The notes below the pieces were generated by a model. The model saw only the letters and a list, made by a program, of their open reading frames with translations. It was not told the DNA's origin and ran no database searches. Shown here piece by piece: positions 45,952 through 58,260 of a stretch of DNA of 64,000 nt; positions within the stretch are counted from its first letter, which is position 1, and the number at the start of each line of letters is the position of its first letter. Source of the stretch: Zychaea mexicana (taxonomy: Eukaryota > Mucoromycota > Mucoromycetes > Mucorales > Lichtheimiaceae); contig NW_026516674.1 in the NCBI RefSeq assembly GCF_025766255.1, forward strand, positions 124,001 to 188,000. Reading direction: 5' to 3'. A program made the translations under genes and the position numbers.

Positions 45952-47653
45952 ATGGCACTTTTCATTGGCCGTATCCCAAAGAGCATGAGTACTGTAAGTT
46001 GATCAGCGTTGAATGATCTGTCTTTCGCTGTTTGTGGGGGGGGGGGGAGAGAGATTCGTGGAGTTTGCAATAAAGGAAAAAAAAATCTTTTTTTTTTGTG
46101 TTGTTGTTCTATTATTAACGATAAGATTTTAGCGTGAGTTGGAGAGTATCTTTACGAAATATGGCAAGATCACTCGATTGGATGTCAAGACAGGTTGCGT
46201 ATCTCTGATTTATCAGTTTGTAAAATAAAAAAGATTCATTGTCATCATTTATACTAAAGCATGTACACGCTCTTGCGTTTGTTTTTTCATAGACTTTGGC
46301 TTTGTCGAATTCGAAGATAAGCGTGATGCGGAGGAGGCCATGAACGAGATCCATGGAAAGGTTTGTTTTACCCCGTAATTGTTGTTTGTTGCCATCAAAA
46401 GTGTGCTACCTGTGCATGTGTGTGTGTGTGTGGATGGTGGTCACTGACTTACCAATACCATTTGCCACTCCACTCCATACCCCCTTGATTATCCATGTGT
46501 GTATAATGTGTGCCAATATTTACACCTTTTTCCTCCCGTCATATAGGAACTCGTGGTGGAGTGGGCCAAGAACAATGGAAAGCGCCCCAACGAGAACGAA
46601 TGTTTCAACTGTGGCAAAGATGGTGTGTTTCCTAACGGCAGTAAAGCAGTAAATGACATGCACACGGAAGCACTTTTGCTGACATGATGAACCGCTCTCT
46701 CGATAGGACATTGGGCCAAGGATTGCCGTGAAAAGCCTCGTGGTGACAGACGCGGACCTCGACGGGACTTTGGGCGTGACAGAAGGTACCCACCCCCACC
46801 ATCCTTCTCCAAAATTCCTTTCTATCTGCCTTGGGCAAGAAGCTGTTGTTGCCGTGCAATGGGATGATTGGGTCGTTCTCCCCCCCTGCCCTTTCTGCTT
46901 TGGCTTTTTTCTTTCACTACCCGTGCCGGTATACTGCCCAATATTTATATTGGTTTGGTGGTCGAGCTTTTTGTTTGTGTGGTGCTGCGTGCGTGATGTC
47001 GGCGCCTGCTTGCTTGCTTGCTGTGCTGCTCTTCTTCTTTTTTTTATTTCTCCCGCCCGCTGCCCCTCACTTGCAAAAGCAGAAAACAACAAAAAGAGAG
47101 AGAGAGAGACTACCTGCTACTACTGCTACTGTACATCCAGCGAGATAGCGCCCCCCTTATTCAAGAGAAAGAATCCCATGTGTGCTTCTCTCTGTTGAGT
47201 GGATGGGGTGCTTTTAGCCGTGATCTGTGCCTGAGGAGAAAGAAGAAGGATTATTACCGTCTTTTACTATTGCAAGCCGCGAGAGAAACAAGCTCTGACA
47301 CTCTGTTACCATCTCTATCTATCTCTCTATTTTTTATCTCTTCTATCTATATCCGCGGTTTCCCTTCTGGCTGGCCTATCTTTCGGATGTTCTCTCTGCT
47401 GTGTTTGATGTCAAGTATGTATAACCCCCTCTCTCCTTTACTCTTAAAGAATCAGCTTACAGTTCCACTAACTGACTCAAACAATTAGATCTACAGAGGA
47501 GGAGGAAGAGACAGAGATTTTGATCGCCGTGATCGCCGCCGTGATGATAGAGACAGATCTCCTCGTCGCGACAGAGACAGAGATTATGGCAGTGAAAGAA
47601 GATCGCGTCGTGACGATCGCGAACGCAGCCCTGGTCCTGAACGTCGTCAGTAG
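45952..47653 (+). CDS. RRM/zinc-knuckle/RS-domain splicing factor (RSZ/SRSF7-like)
   Basis: Six exons: 45952-45993, 46133-46193, 46293-46360, 46547-46622, 46707-46785, 47497-47653; 160 residues. The RRM occupies about 3-65 (RNP2 LFIGRI, RNP1-like DFGFVEFED). A CCHC zinc knuckle follows (C76, C79, H84, C89 in CFNCGKDGHWAKDC), then an Arg/Asp/Ser-rich tail with SPRR and RSRR motifs. This order equals SRSF7 and plant RSZ proteins, which bind pre-mRNA and guide splicing. The RRM is short by a few residues between HGK and ELVVEWAK. The last intron (46786-47496) is 711 nt, the longest in this gene, and could allow regulated splicing. PolyA signal AATAAA at 47735-47740. Confidence 0.88.
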
Positions 47654-47867
47654 TTGTTGTCGGTAGTTAGTGATTAGCAGTAGTAGTCGAAGTTTTATTT
47701 TGGAAGTTGTCGGTGAACTATACATGTGTTATAAAATAAATGTTGTGGCCTGTTGTCAATACTAGTTTAACTTTTTTACAAAACTCAAAAAAAGCCAATG
47801 TAGAAGCTTTCTGGAAAAGTGATGCAAATGCTATGCTTTTTATATTTATTCTTTTTGGTGTTCAGTA

Positions 47868-48899
47868 TTATCGTGGCCGCCGTGGACCGATTCTTCCCTT
47901 GAGACTGTCAGGCACTTGGATCGAACTATCGTCATCGGCCGTGGTACCATCGTCATTGAATCTCCTGTCAGATCGTCGTGGCTGAGGTGAAAGGGATCGT
48001 CGTTCTTCTTGACGTTGTCGTCCTCCTCGTCGGCCTTGCGGACGCGATTCATTTCGTCTACCCAGTCGATTAAATACGCCGCCTTTGGGAAGGTCGGGCA
48101 ATCTTGACGACGCGGCCGGACCACTGTCGCCACCATGGAGCAGATAATAACGGCTTCGATCACGAGCACCACGCTCCTTAACATCCCAATCCGTTGCTAT
48201 GCGAATATGAAGATTGTCAAACACGTGTCCAGAACTTTCTTGTGTGTATGCCCGTGCTTTGCGTAAAATTCGATGTGTCACTGGATCCTCAATATCACTG
48301 ACAAGCAACTCCTCAATAGCTTTCTCTACAGCTTCTTTGTTCGCAAAAACCAAATTGCCTGAAATACACGAATATGTGTGATTAGACAAAAAAGAATAGT
48401 TACTTTAAGTGGGTGTGGTTAATGAAAAGCAGCCTTACAAGATGTGTCGTTGATCCACTCAATTTTCTCCAGAGACAAATTGCTGCAGTAAGCACGAATG
48501 TCTTTGGTGCTCATCTCGTCTAAACCGTGCAAAAATAAAGCTTCAGGTCGTGGAATCGATTCCTTGCTTTGGTTTTCTTCTTCCTCTCCATTAAATTTCT
48601 GTTCGCTTCTGAAATCTTCGGCAGGTACGGCCATTGTCGTAGTCGTATTGAAAACGTCATCGCCGGTACCAAGTGCTGATTCCAGATCTGCAATGGCCTC
48701 AATATCGTCAAAAGCCGAGGAGGAGGATGCTTGGGCAATGAGATTGCGTTCTTGTTCCTCGAGCATGTCTATGAGCAGGTCGTCAACCGTCGTTTGTATA
48801 CCGTGCTTAAATCATTTTTCACTCTTTTTTATTTTTTTACTCTTTTTGTACAGACGAGAAGAATGTACCAATGTCCATATCTAATATTTGTTCTGCCAT
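47868..48899 (-). CDS. NCBP3: Nuclear cap-binding protein subunit 3-like (NCBP3/ELG)
   Basis: Three exons (minus order): 48852-48899, 48439-48805, 47868-48358; 301 residues, about half of human NCBP3. The diagnostic core is RPEALFLHGLDEMSTKDI and EWINDTSCNLVFANKEAVEKA, an RRM-like fold. Human NCBP3 has a WLDD motif at this place, here WIND (133-136). A basic Arg-rich tail (GGVFNRLGRRNESRPQGRRGG) and an RS-like end follow. The animal protein joins NCBP1 in an alternative cap-binding complex for mRNA export. The first exon is inferred from phase and a donor GTACAA that is weaker than usual. It converges on the RS splicing factor, with 214 bp between stops. Confidence 0.85.
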
Positions 48900-49475
48900 G
48901 GTTGTGTATATTTATAAGTGTATCGGAATGTTCTGCGAAAGGGAAGCGGATCGTCGGAGCCACCCCAAACGCGTAAATATGTCAAATGCTCAGCAGCAGG
49001 AAAAGTTTAGTAGCAGCAGCGCTATTGACTCTTCTTTCTGCCTACAATACATGGCAGCAATTATGAAAAATATACTTTAGGGTTATATTCTCTAGCCATG
49101 CTAGTAGCAAGGTCCTGTCGAAACGTTGTGACTCAACAACAACGAATTACACTTGAGAAGGGAAAAGATAGGCGCGTAAAAAATCAGAGTCCCATTAAAT
49201 CGATGATCGTACCAGAGGTTCCCCTCTTGCTCTTTTTTGCGGTTTACAAGCTCCATTATATACATACGCTCTACCCAAGAGAAATGGCTCTGATTTTCTG
49301 CGCTAACGCTCACATAAACTTCTGTCAGGCTTAGCATTGCATTGGGTGACATATACCATAATAAAAGATCCGAAGATTGGAGCTTGACCGGTTTCAAGTC
49401 CAGCTCTCCCAAACACGCGAAAAGATACGCGCGACACCAAAACGCGGTTTCTTTTTTTCAGCTCACACAAAAATA
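48900..49475. promoter_or_regulatory. Divergent intergenic region between NCBP3-like and RFC2
   Basis: A 576-bp spacer holding both promoters. Short ORFs inside are not supported as genes. No specific regulatory site was recognised. Confidence 0.4.
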
Positions 49476-50842
49476 ATGGAAGTAGATTCAACGTCCCCAG
49501 CAACATCTAAAGCAAAACCAACTGAAGAAACAACTGGCTACGTGCTCCCTTGGTAATAAAACACCAATGTTGTTTTTACAGCTCGCGATCCGAACTGTTT
49601 GATTAGTGAGTCAATAATATTAAAACAGGTTTCTCAATATGTAGGGTCGAAAAGTATCGTCCTATTCTTTTAAAAGACATTGTTGGCAATGAAGACACAG
49701 TAGCTCGACTCAAAGTTGTTGCTCGCGATGGCAACATGCCCAACGTTATTTTAGCCGTAAGTACAAATCGCCCCTCAACTTGATCAACTGAATCGATTGA
49801 GCTGAATCCGGTTGTTTTATGTATAGGGTCTTCCAGGTATCGGTAAGACTACGAGTATCTTGTGTCTGGCACACGAATTATTAGGCAGTGCATATAAGGA
49901 GGGTGTATTGGAATTGAATGCATCGGATGACAGGTGTGTTACAGTAATGGTATCGGCGAGGAGAGTTGCATATAAGGATATACGACTAAACGAGATGAAA
50001 ATATAGAGGCATTGATGTTGTCCGAAATCGAATCAAAACATTTGCACAGACAAAAGTAACGCTACCTCCAGGTCGACACAAGCTCATCATTCTCGATGAA
50101 GCAGACAGCATGACCTCTGGTGCACAGCAGGCGCTTCGACGTACAATGGAAATATATTCAAATACGACGCGATTCGCATTGGCATGCAACCAATCCAACA
50201 AAATCATTGAGCCCATCCAGTCACGTTGTGCCGTGATGCGGTACACAAAGCTGACAGATACCCAAGTGCTTCAACGTCTGATGGAAATTTGCAAAATGGA
50301 AAATGTAAGTTTCGGGATGTTTTATCATCTCAGTGATGTTGTGAATTTTGCTTCTCATCCCATGATATCATCATTGTCATGATTCGAATACGAAATAGGT
50401 GGATGCTACAGAAGATGGATTGCAAGCCTTGATTTTTACGGCAGACGGCGACATGCGACAAGCTATCAACAACTTACAATCTACATACTACGGCTTCAAG
50501 CAAGTCAATGCCGATAACGTGTTCAAAGTATGCGACCAACCTCACCCGGTCGTTGTTCGACACATTCTTGAATCGTGTAGCAAGGGCGACATTATGGAGG
50601 CAGACAAGTGCATACGTGAACTCTATGATTTGGGTTATGCCGCATTGGATATCATCACAACCGTTTTTCGCGTAATCAAGTCATTCAATGAGCTGGATGA
50701 GGAGTTGCGTTTGGATTATTTGAAAGAGATTGGTATGACCCACATGCGGATCTTGGATGGACATCAGAGTTTGGTTCAACTGTCAGGTCTCGTAGCTCGG
50801 CTGTGCAGATTAGGCAAAGAAAAGAATAATGGTGGTCGATAA
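49476..50842 (+). CDS. RFC2: Replication factor C subunit 2 (yeast Rfc4 orthologue)
   Basis: AAA+ subunit of the clamp loader that opens and loads PCNA at primer ends. Exons 49476-49552, 49645-49756, 49827-49933, 50007-50304, 50399-50842; 345 residues (human RFC2 is 354). Conserved blocks: PWVEKYRP, Walker [10 protein letters not shown] (64-72, like yeast Rfc4 rather than GPPGTGKTT), [15 protein letters not shown], Walker [11 protein letters not shown] (D129/E130), the SRC motif IQSRCAV and sensor-2 region [13 protein letters not shown]. All are intact. PolyA-like AATAAA lies just after the stop. Confidence 0.96.
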
Positions 50843-52833
50843 AAAACAAATAAAAAATTAGACTTTACTTTGTTTACCACATACTAGCTGCCTTCTCTCT
50901 TCTTTCTGTGCTTCGGTTGTCTTTCTACATATTCTACGTCTTTTTTTCTTCTCCTTTCTAATAAGCGTATAATACAATGGTTTATATAAAATCTTTCTTT
51001 AACTTCAAAGAAAAGTACATGTCGTCATTGGATCTTTTGGAACTTGACGTCTGGCGAGTAATCAAGTACATAGAACGATAGAATTCGCGCTAATGTCCTT
51101 CTATGTCACACAATGCAATATATTGACAGCTGTAATGTCATCGTATGTTGTTCGCGGGGGGGGGGGGGGAGAGAAGAGTTAGAGACCAGATGTATGATTA
51201 CAAAGCGATATTGACGAACGTATGTATGTATCATGTATACATACACGTGCATATGTACAAGAAAGCTCTCTCCTTATGATACTACTTCTACCACCCTATG
51301 TTTGAATCCTTCATGTAGGAAGTCATTGTTATGGCATCATACGTTTCTGAGCAAGGGGGAATGCACATTTCTCTGTACTAGTACACTTTAATTCTTACCA
51401 TAATTATGCTTTAGATCTCTAAATAGAAACAGTTTCTTATATAGTTTACGCCCACATCCAAAAAAAGAGGAGGAAAAGGAGAAGTAGAGGGAAACTTTTG
51501 TACATATGAAGGCTTTGTGGATATAACGTTCGTCCGCATAACGTTTACTTCTTGTGCCACACACTATCGGTAGCAAAAACAAACGCAATAATTTTTTTTG
51601 TTAAAGGAGGGCACTGCACAACAAAATATTCTTATTTACGCCGTGTGCATGTACCGAACCTAACATGTTCATTGCTGCATACATAGACATGCTCAGCTGA
51701 ATTTTTCTATATGCAAACGGACTGGCGATACGCTTACTACTATGTTGCTCCATAGTAGCAGTAGCGACAAATAACAGCAATTATATTTAACTCTTGACAA
51801 TTAATTATCATTTCCAGTATTACTTATCCCAGCAGTTCTCTGTATCTTGAACAGGATGTCGAAGGGCTATGCATTTATATAATTATCGTTTACGTGGCTA
51901 TTGACAACAATATGGGTGCAATAAGCTAAATATGAGTCACAACGCTCCTCCATGTTTATATTATCGTTGATGGCCTTCTATGTACATCTCCCTTCTTTTC
52001 TTTTTTGCACCAACAACCTGAGTTAATCCCGACAGCTGTATGAAATACATGGCCAAAGCAATAAAAACCTATGAAACGGACAAAGCTTATGAACGATTAC
52101 GCATGTGTGAACTGACGAGCGCCCTCAATTGATAATTTGGATACCCTTCTAAAGAAGCGCAACGATAACAAAACGCAGCAAATTATAAGTTATGTATACA
52201 GAATTAAGGCTCCTTCTGAACCCTTTCGTATTAAAAGTACAGTAAGGAAATGGCGAAATCGTTCGCGCTCGGCAAACGACGAAGCTGATGCTTGCTGGTC
52301 ATCTGTCAGCTGCTTAGTAAAAGTCAATTCAAATACTGCGAGCTTTTTTGGTACGTAAATCCAGAGTTATACAATAGAATTATTTAATCATGGTATAAAT
52401 TACAAAAAAGAAAGCCTTCTATGATAGTGACGCACTGGCATCTTTGAAACGTCGCTGCTGATGGACCCTTAGAATATTACAGTATGTCCGTCAAAACAAG
52501 AGGAAGGATGATGATATAAAAGAATCGATAAAATGCATGTCTTTCCCGTGCTACTGTAGTTACTGTCACTTGTATGCTTAGACGTATGAATATCTTTAAA
52601 GATAGTAATGCACTTCTTTCTACATACGGTAATGCTGCTGTTATATCACCAGAGTACAGTATGTAGCAAATATAGCTTTTACTGCGATTTTTCATTCATA
52701 ACCTATACACCACTGCCCTGTCCTTGCAGAACAAGCAAGTAGTGTTTCTGATTTAGTAAAAGGTTGCTTATGTACACGCCAGTTACTCTATTATATTTTG
52801 CTGAATCCGTATAAATTGTCTCTCTCTCGTATA
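50843..52833. other. Intergenic, no supported gene
   Basis: AT-rich DNA with a poly-G run at about 51157-51169 and GTAT-rich repeats at 51220-51260. Short ORFs (for example 52137-52358 +) look like decayed coding sequence without a recognisable family. Confidence 0.4.
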
Positions 52834-53012
52834 CAGAGGTTTCCCGTTTAAATTCAACCTCAAAGGGGGTCTATAAAGTGTCGAAACTACTGAGGGTTGA
52901 CACGAAACGAGGGTGATTCGAGCAGTGTTCTATGCTTAAAGGGGGTATAGAAAAAGGTTGAATAAACTGAGGGTTTATCTTATTGAGAGTGAAATTAAAC
53001 GGGGAACCATTG
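52834..53012. mobile_element. 179-bp MITE, TA-flanked, mariner-like
   Basis: The left end CAGAGGTTTCCCGTTTAA and the inverse of the right end CAATGGTTCCCCGTTTAA match over about 28 bp with few mismatches, and TA dinucleotides flank both ends (52832-52833, 53013-53014). This is the pattern of Tc1/mariner-derived MITEs. Inside are several TGAGGGT and AAAGGGGGT repeats. No coding capacity. Confidence 0.75.
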
Positions 53013-54413
53013 TAATTTGTACATACATGATCTATTGCTATACAATTTTGTTTCTAGCAAGAGCTTTTGGTCTTTTAAAAATCAATTACTAATTTACCTA
53101 TGCGCGGAGTCAATAGATGTTTCTCATGCGAACGATTCGCGTTTTTTTTCTATGGGTGCAACTAACAGTAATCGGAATCTCCTTGACCATATGGGAATTG
53201 TCTTGTAGATCGGGGACGTCGCAGTATTCGTTGCCAACGCGCCGCGATGGATGCCTCGCCTGGGCTTGGTAGAGACGAGGAAGTCGCTGTGACAGCGCGC
53301 CCCTCAGTGTCTACAGCACTTATCATCCCTGAACAATTTCGCCTTATAACTTTCCGGAATAGCGTGGTAGGTTTTTTGGTAACAGACTATACAAAAAAAT
53401 ATCAATAGAAAGCTTTGAATGTAGATATCTGGTCAATATCCATAGACGCGGCGCTGTTTATTGATGTCGTTAGTATCATATGTATGGTGAATACATTCCT
53501 GTGTCTATTCTGATACCGACAGTCGCGCATTATATACAAGGAAAGAAATTATTCGGTGTGTGGGCAAACGCAGAACGGGGAGAGATGTGCTGGTAATCCA
53601 CGATATCGGGCAGTAGCTCTGTGCTATATATTGAGATCCAGCGCCATCACATCATTACTTTCAATGCTAGGCAAAAACTGCCCTTCCCACTTTGTTTCAA
53701 ACCTACTTCCTGGTTCGTCTGACTTCAGGACAGATAATGCTTGTTCAATATATGAAGCATCAACAGAATACGTTCAAGGGAAGGTTTACTACATGAAGAA
53801 GTATAATAGTGTGTTGACAACTGACTGGTATGATAACTCCACATAAGGAGCTATTTTGGAGAGTATACGGATATAAAAATGCACTACTATCCTACATGTG
53901 GCTTACATTTGGATATGAGGGATGAGGGCAGAGATGGTAAGATTATAATATGCTGATGAAGATAATGTCGACTATGACCTCCTGTTGTCTAAGAGGCGCT
54001 ATAGAGCTTATACATACAAATACCTTTATGTAGTGTCATTTTTAAAGTACAAAACGTATATGCCGTATTATGCATGAAATTTAATGATAATGCAGCTTTC
54101 GATGGCAACACTGCATGGTATTACATTCCGGGATAATTTTTCCCCCCTCAGCACATGAGAGCATCTCCGATCTTGGGATCTGAAAGAGACGGCACAGGCC
54201 ACACACGCAACAAAATGGACCAATCTCAAGCAGTAATGCATGCCGCGACGAGTCAACAAGAGCCTGTTGGTGTTGGTATCTTCCTTGAAAAGCTAGTTAA
54301 CAGCAAGATTATCGGCATGTTTACCATTAAAAAAAGAAGAAAAGATGGGCCGATAAAGTAAAAATCAGGCCTTGTCTTCGTTCACCCCTTGTTTTCTTTG
54401 CTATTTTTTAAAG
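53013..54413. other. Intergenic, no supported gene
   Basis: Short unassigned ORFs (53556-53846 +, 54155-54361 +). The final part should hold the promoter of the Nudix gene. Confidence 0.4.
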
Positions 54414-55244
54414 ATGATGAATGATTTGCCACCAGCGCGCACTGGTAGAGAAACCCAACTTTACTCAGCAGATGGTGTACGACAGGTACTATTATCAACT
54501 GTTTTTTATGGAATTGTTAATTTCGGAAGAATGGAGAGAGGCTAGTTATTGGTAGATGTCTGTAAAAAGAATGATCTGACAACAGTTAATGATTGGAGGT
54601 TGTAAGGTTGCCGTCGCGATTCCGATTGATCCCAGCACGAACAAAGTGCTAGTCATCACAAGCAGCAAACATGCCAATGTTTGGGTTCTCGTAAGTAGTT
54701 CTTTGTATTTTTCGACAAAACGGTTTAATGCAATTGTCAAGTGGGAAAGGGTAGAGGCACCAAGGCCCGTCTTTAATCACTCTTATATGTTTAGCCTAAA
54801 GGTGGCTGGGAAAATGACGAAACGCAGGAGGAGTGTGCCAAGAGGGAAACATATGAAGAAGGTGAGACAAAAGATGCATTATGCAGAAACCAATATATCC
54901 TTGTCATCTAAACAAATGACATACACTATACTAGCCGGTGTGTTGGGAGATGTAACCGCGTTCATCGGCAACTACCAGGATTATGATTTCAAAGGAAAAC
55001 CAAAGACATACTTTTGGGTGTATGAGCTCCATGTCCGTGAGGTCATGCAAACCTGGCCGGAAGGCCATCGCCGAGATCGACGCTGGGTAAGCCCCCTTTC
55101 ATCCTTTCATATTTTTGGTTGATGATTGTGCAAGCACTAATCTATCAATAGTGCACTTTCAATGAAGCTATTGAAGCCTTATCATTTAAACCCTTTATGC
55201 AAGACGCTTTGCGAAAATCCTCTATTGCTCCTCCATCTTCATAG
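54414..55244 (+). CDS. Nudix hydrolase, diphosphoinositol polyphosphate phosphohydrolase (Aps1/DIPP-like)
   Basis: Five exons: 54414-54485, 54586-54690, 54795-54861, 54935-55086, 55152-55244; 162 residues. The Nudix box is complete: G62 x5 E68 x7 R76 E77 x2 E80 E81 x G83 (in PKGGWENDETQEEC and RETYEEAG). Upstream RETQLYSADGVR and GGCKVAVAIPID, and downstream FKGKPKTYFWVYEL and RDRRWCTFNEAIEAL, are typical of fungal Aps1 and animal DIPP. Family members cut pyrophosphates of inositol pyrophosphates and diadenosine polyphosphates. A second Nudix gene faces it 1.5 kb away. Confidence 0.92.
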
Positions 55245-56781
55245 TTGCTTCTGTGTTTTTACTCATATGTTTTTGTCAATAATGCAATGATTTGTTTGTA
55301 ACAGACTTATTCTGTGCGCGGTCGTAAGCGTATTGTGCGTCATAGCCAAACGAATGCTGGTGGTGAACTTTTAATGGACTCTTCCGGCAGCAACCGCCAC
55401 AAACAATATTTATACCATCTAATATGTCTAATATTCGACTCGGGTGCTATGGTAATTGTTGTCCCTCGGTTTTTTCTTCACTCTTCGAAGTAGCTTTTCC
55501 TTGTCTCAGATGAAGGGGAGTATGTAGCAAAAGCATGTAAACGTGTGAGAAAAGAACAATCAAAACAGAAGGAAAAAGGCAAAACTCAATCCTTACTGTT
55601 TGAGACTCAATCCACTCCATTCCGACAAAAGTACATATGAAGAAAAGATACCATTGCTCATCATAAAGAATAGGAGCTGCTGACTTGTTTGTACGCTTAG
55701 TATAAAGTTAACTCCTTGAGAGCAATGTGCGTATATATGTAGTATGTAACACATGGTTAGAATAAAAACGACAGCAATCAACTATCGTACGTAACATGTA
55801 AAGCCTAAACATGGCTGGGAAGAAGCACATCTTTATGGAATACGAAAAGGAGGTAAAGCTTAACCACTACTACGTAGCTCATCAAGTAAAGAAACTAATC
55901 GTTAGATCCATCAGTTACTACTATACATGATGATGGTTTAGAAAAAAGTTGTCTCCGTAGTAGTAGCATGTGCTCGCATCTGATTACGGTATCATGGTCG
56001 ATTAGGAGAAGAGCACGGTTGTATATGTACGGGATTCAAAATGGCCAAAATTAAAAGTCTTTTTTTTTAATAAGGCATTTTCAAGACGGGTTCAAGGGCA
56101 TTTCCCAGATTCTTGTCCTGCCCTGAATTTGATAAAACTAAATTACAGCACATTTCTTCTTTTTGACCAGTTGCTTGCCCAAAACTATCCTTTATATTAC
56201 CTATAGAACAGACATATGCCATCTCATCCATAAGCAACGTAAACAATTTCGCATTGTTTTGTAATATAAGACTATATTTAAAGCATTGTGTAGATGAAGA
56301 AGAAGAGAAATAAAAGATATGTTCTTGTAATCAACAAATCGCAACAACAGCAAAAGAGAAAACGACGTCAGCTAACTTTAGCTCACCGCCTTTTAGAATG
56401 GCAGAGTGACAGGCTGGCAAAATCGCATTAATGCAAATGGCATGCTATTTGGAGAACCAACCAGAATGATATCTTCAAAGTGTTTCTACATCTATATCTT
56501 TTGATGTTGATGGTGTGGCTTCTGGGTCACCATCAAACTAAGATAAAACAAACGCATTTCACGCCATCATCAGCAATGGATCTAATATAGTACAGTTAGT
56601 GTTTCTCTGCCGACGTTACAGTAAACTAAGTTGAGAAGGGAGCTTTTAGAGTCGTTTTAATATACATTTAATGCTCTTGGATATGCACGTAATTCTTATT
56701 CAGTTTACTCCAAAATCAGCGAAGGCTTTGTCCATAATATAGTTTTAGACATGTTTTATTTATCCGTTGATACATACATAG
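55245..56781. other. Intergenic between two facing Nudix genes
   Basis: No gene supported; AT-rich. A short stretch near 55800 loosely resembles the Nudix exon carrying PKGGW but is too short to call. Confidence 0.4.
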
Positions 56782-57621
56782 TTAAAAAGATTGTGATGAT
56801 GCAAAAGAACTATTTTTTAGTGCAAGATGGGACATCGGGCGATCCAATGTGGCTTCTAATGCTTCTTTGAAAGTGACCTATTGTATACAAAGATAAGTTT
56901 CGCTATCCAAAGATTACAATGGCCAAACATGGATATAAACAAAAAAGCACACACATACTCTCCTAGAAGATCACAACACAGACGTGCTGATAAAAATAAT
57001 AATGAGAAAAGGAACTTACCCAAACACGCTCACGTTGCTCTTGCTGCTCCTGCAGCTCAGTTGATGCCTTAGTTGCTGTTCTTTCAATCACGAATTTGGC
57101 GTCACGTATTTCATACATCCAATGATGGGCGATGGTTTTCCCGCGCTTGTTGCCCTCACAATAAGTGCCTAGACGTATAGGTGACTTATCAACACGAATG
57201 AGACCTGCTTCTTCACTGAGAATACGGATAACTGCGTCGTCTGAAGTCTCTTTATTCTCATCGTCACGCTCGCCACGAGGTAATACGAGCGCGCCTTCTC
57301 GCTTGCGACTTTTCAACATAAGAATTTTGCCTGTCTTGCGGTCGTTCACAATGATGCCAACAGCCTTTAATAATAAACATGGCTATTAGCGCTCTTGTAT
57401 ATGTACTTGAGATGTTTAATCAAGACGCAGTGAGTAGTCCATACCTGACGAATGCCTTTCTTCTTTTTTGGCTTGGGAGCAATAGCCTGTTGTTGTTGCT
57501 GTTCTTGTTTTTCTAATTCCTGTTGTTGCTGCAGCTGAAGCTGTTGTTCACGTTGTTGCTGCTGTCGTCGGGCAGGGCTAGAGATGGGAAAACCGAGTCG
57601 AGGTAGGCTTGCAGTGAGCAT
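56782..57621 (-). CDS. Nudix-domain protein, DIPP-like, with altered Nudix box
   Basis: Three exons (minus order): 57445-57621, 57020-57364, 56782-56877; 205 residues. A Gln-rich N-terminus (about 20-50) precedes a Lys-rich hinge and the domain: AVGIIVNDRKTGKILML, LPRGERDD, EEAGLIRV, and a C-terminal block RVWVTFKEALEATL like that of DIPP enzymes. The Nudix signature is changed: E98 x7 R106 and E110 E111 x G113 remain, but the residue after R106 is Ile (I107) where Glu is usual, and the first Gly is displaced (G90 instead of position 92). Activity may be weak or lost. A frame-open extension upstream to 57720 exists; the start at 57621 is preferred. Confidence 0.8.
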
Positions 57622-58260
57622 GTTGTCAGTGGCGTGGTTTAGATAGCTAGATCGAATTGAAATGTATGAATTCCTGAAGGGAATAAGTGGCAAAAGAAAG
57701 AAAAAAAAGAAAATGTACATCTCCTTTTATAGCTTTTCTGACGTGGGGACAAGGTGGCAGATGCGATTATGGTTACCCTGCTCCTCCTAGCTGTATATAT
57801 CCATGTGGAACTATCTACATCATCTGCCCTTGTATAGCGGAAAAAAGCATACTGCGCTATCTTCCTCTTTGTAGAAAAGGCATCCTCAACCAATCAGTAG
57901 ACGCACCAGCATCCTCCTGACATCGCGTGTTTGTTCCTGTTTTGGTACTGCTCCATCCCATCTACTATCCCCCCTTGAAGATATCGCTCTGCATACACAT
58001 AATGCAGTTGATTTCCACGAAGAAAAAGAAAAAGGAATATCCCCCACACTGACCCACCCAGTCACTCGTTCACATAGCATCAACACCATTATCATTAGTA
58101 CTATCCACTCTCCCCACTAACTGTTGTGTATTACCCCTCTCCCGCCCTCTCTCCCTGGAGACGAATGTACCTGACGTTGTTATTACGATGTTTTTGTATA
58201 TATGTATTTGTATGTGTGTGTGTATGTGTGTATGCTAACAGAATCAAGGAACTATTTCTT
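57622..58260. other. Intergenic, no supported gene
   Basis: Holds the promoter of the second Nudix gene and the 3' UTR of NUP155. A (TG)n-like run is at about 58210-58235. Confidence 0.4.

Noticed and set aside
55800..55870. Possible relic of a Nudix exon (PKHGWEEA-like) between the two Nudix genes
   Set aside because: Only about 30 bases resemble the real exon, which is within chance for AT-rich DNA.
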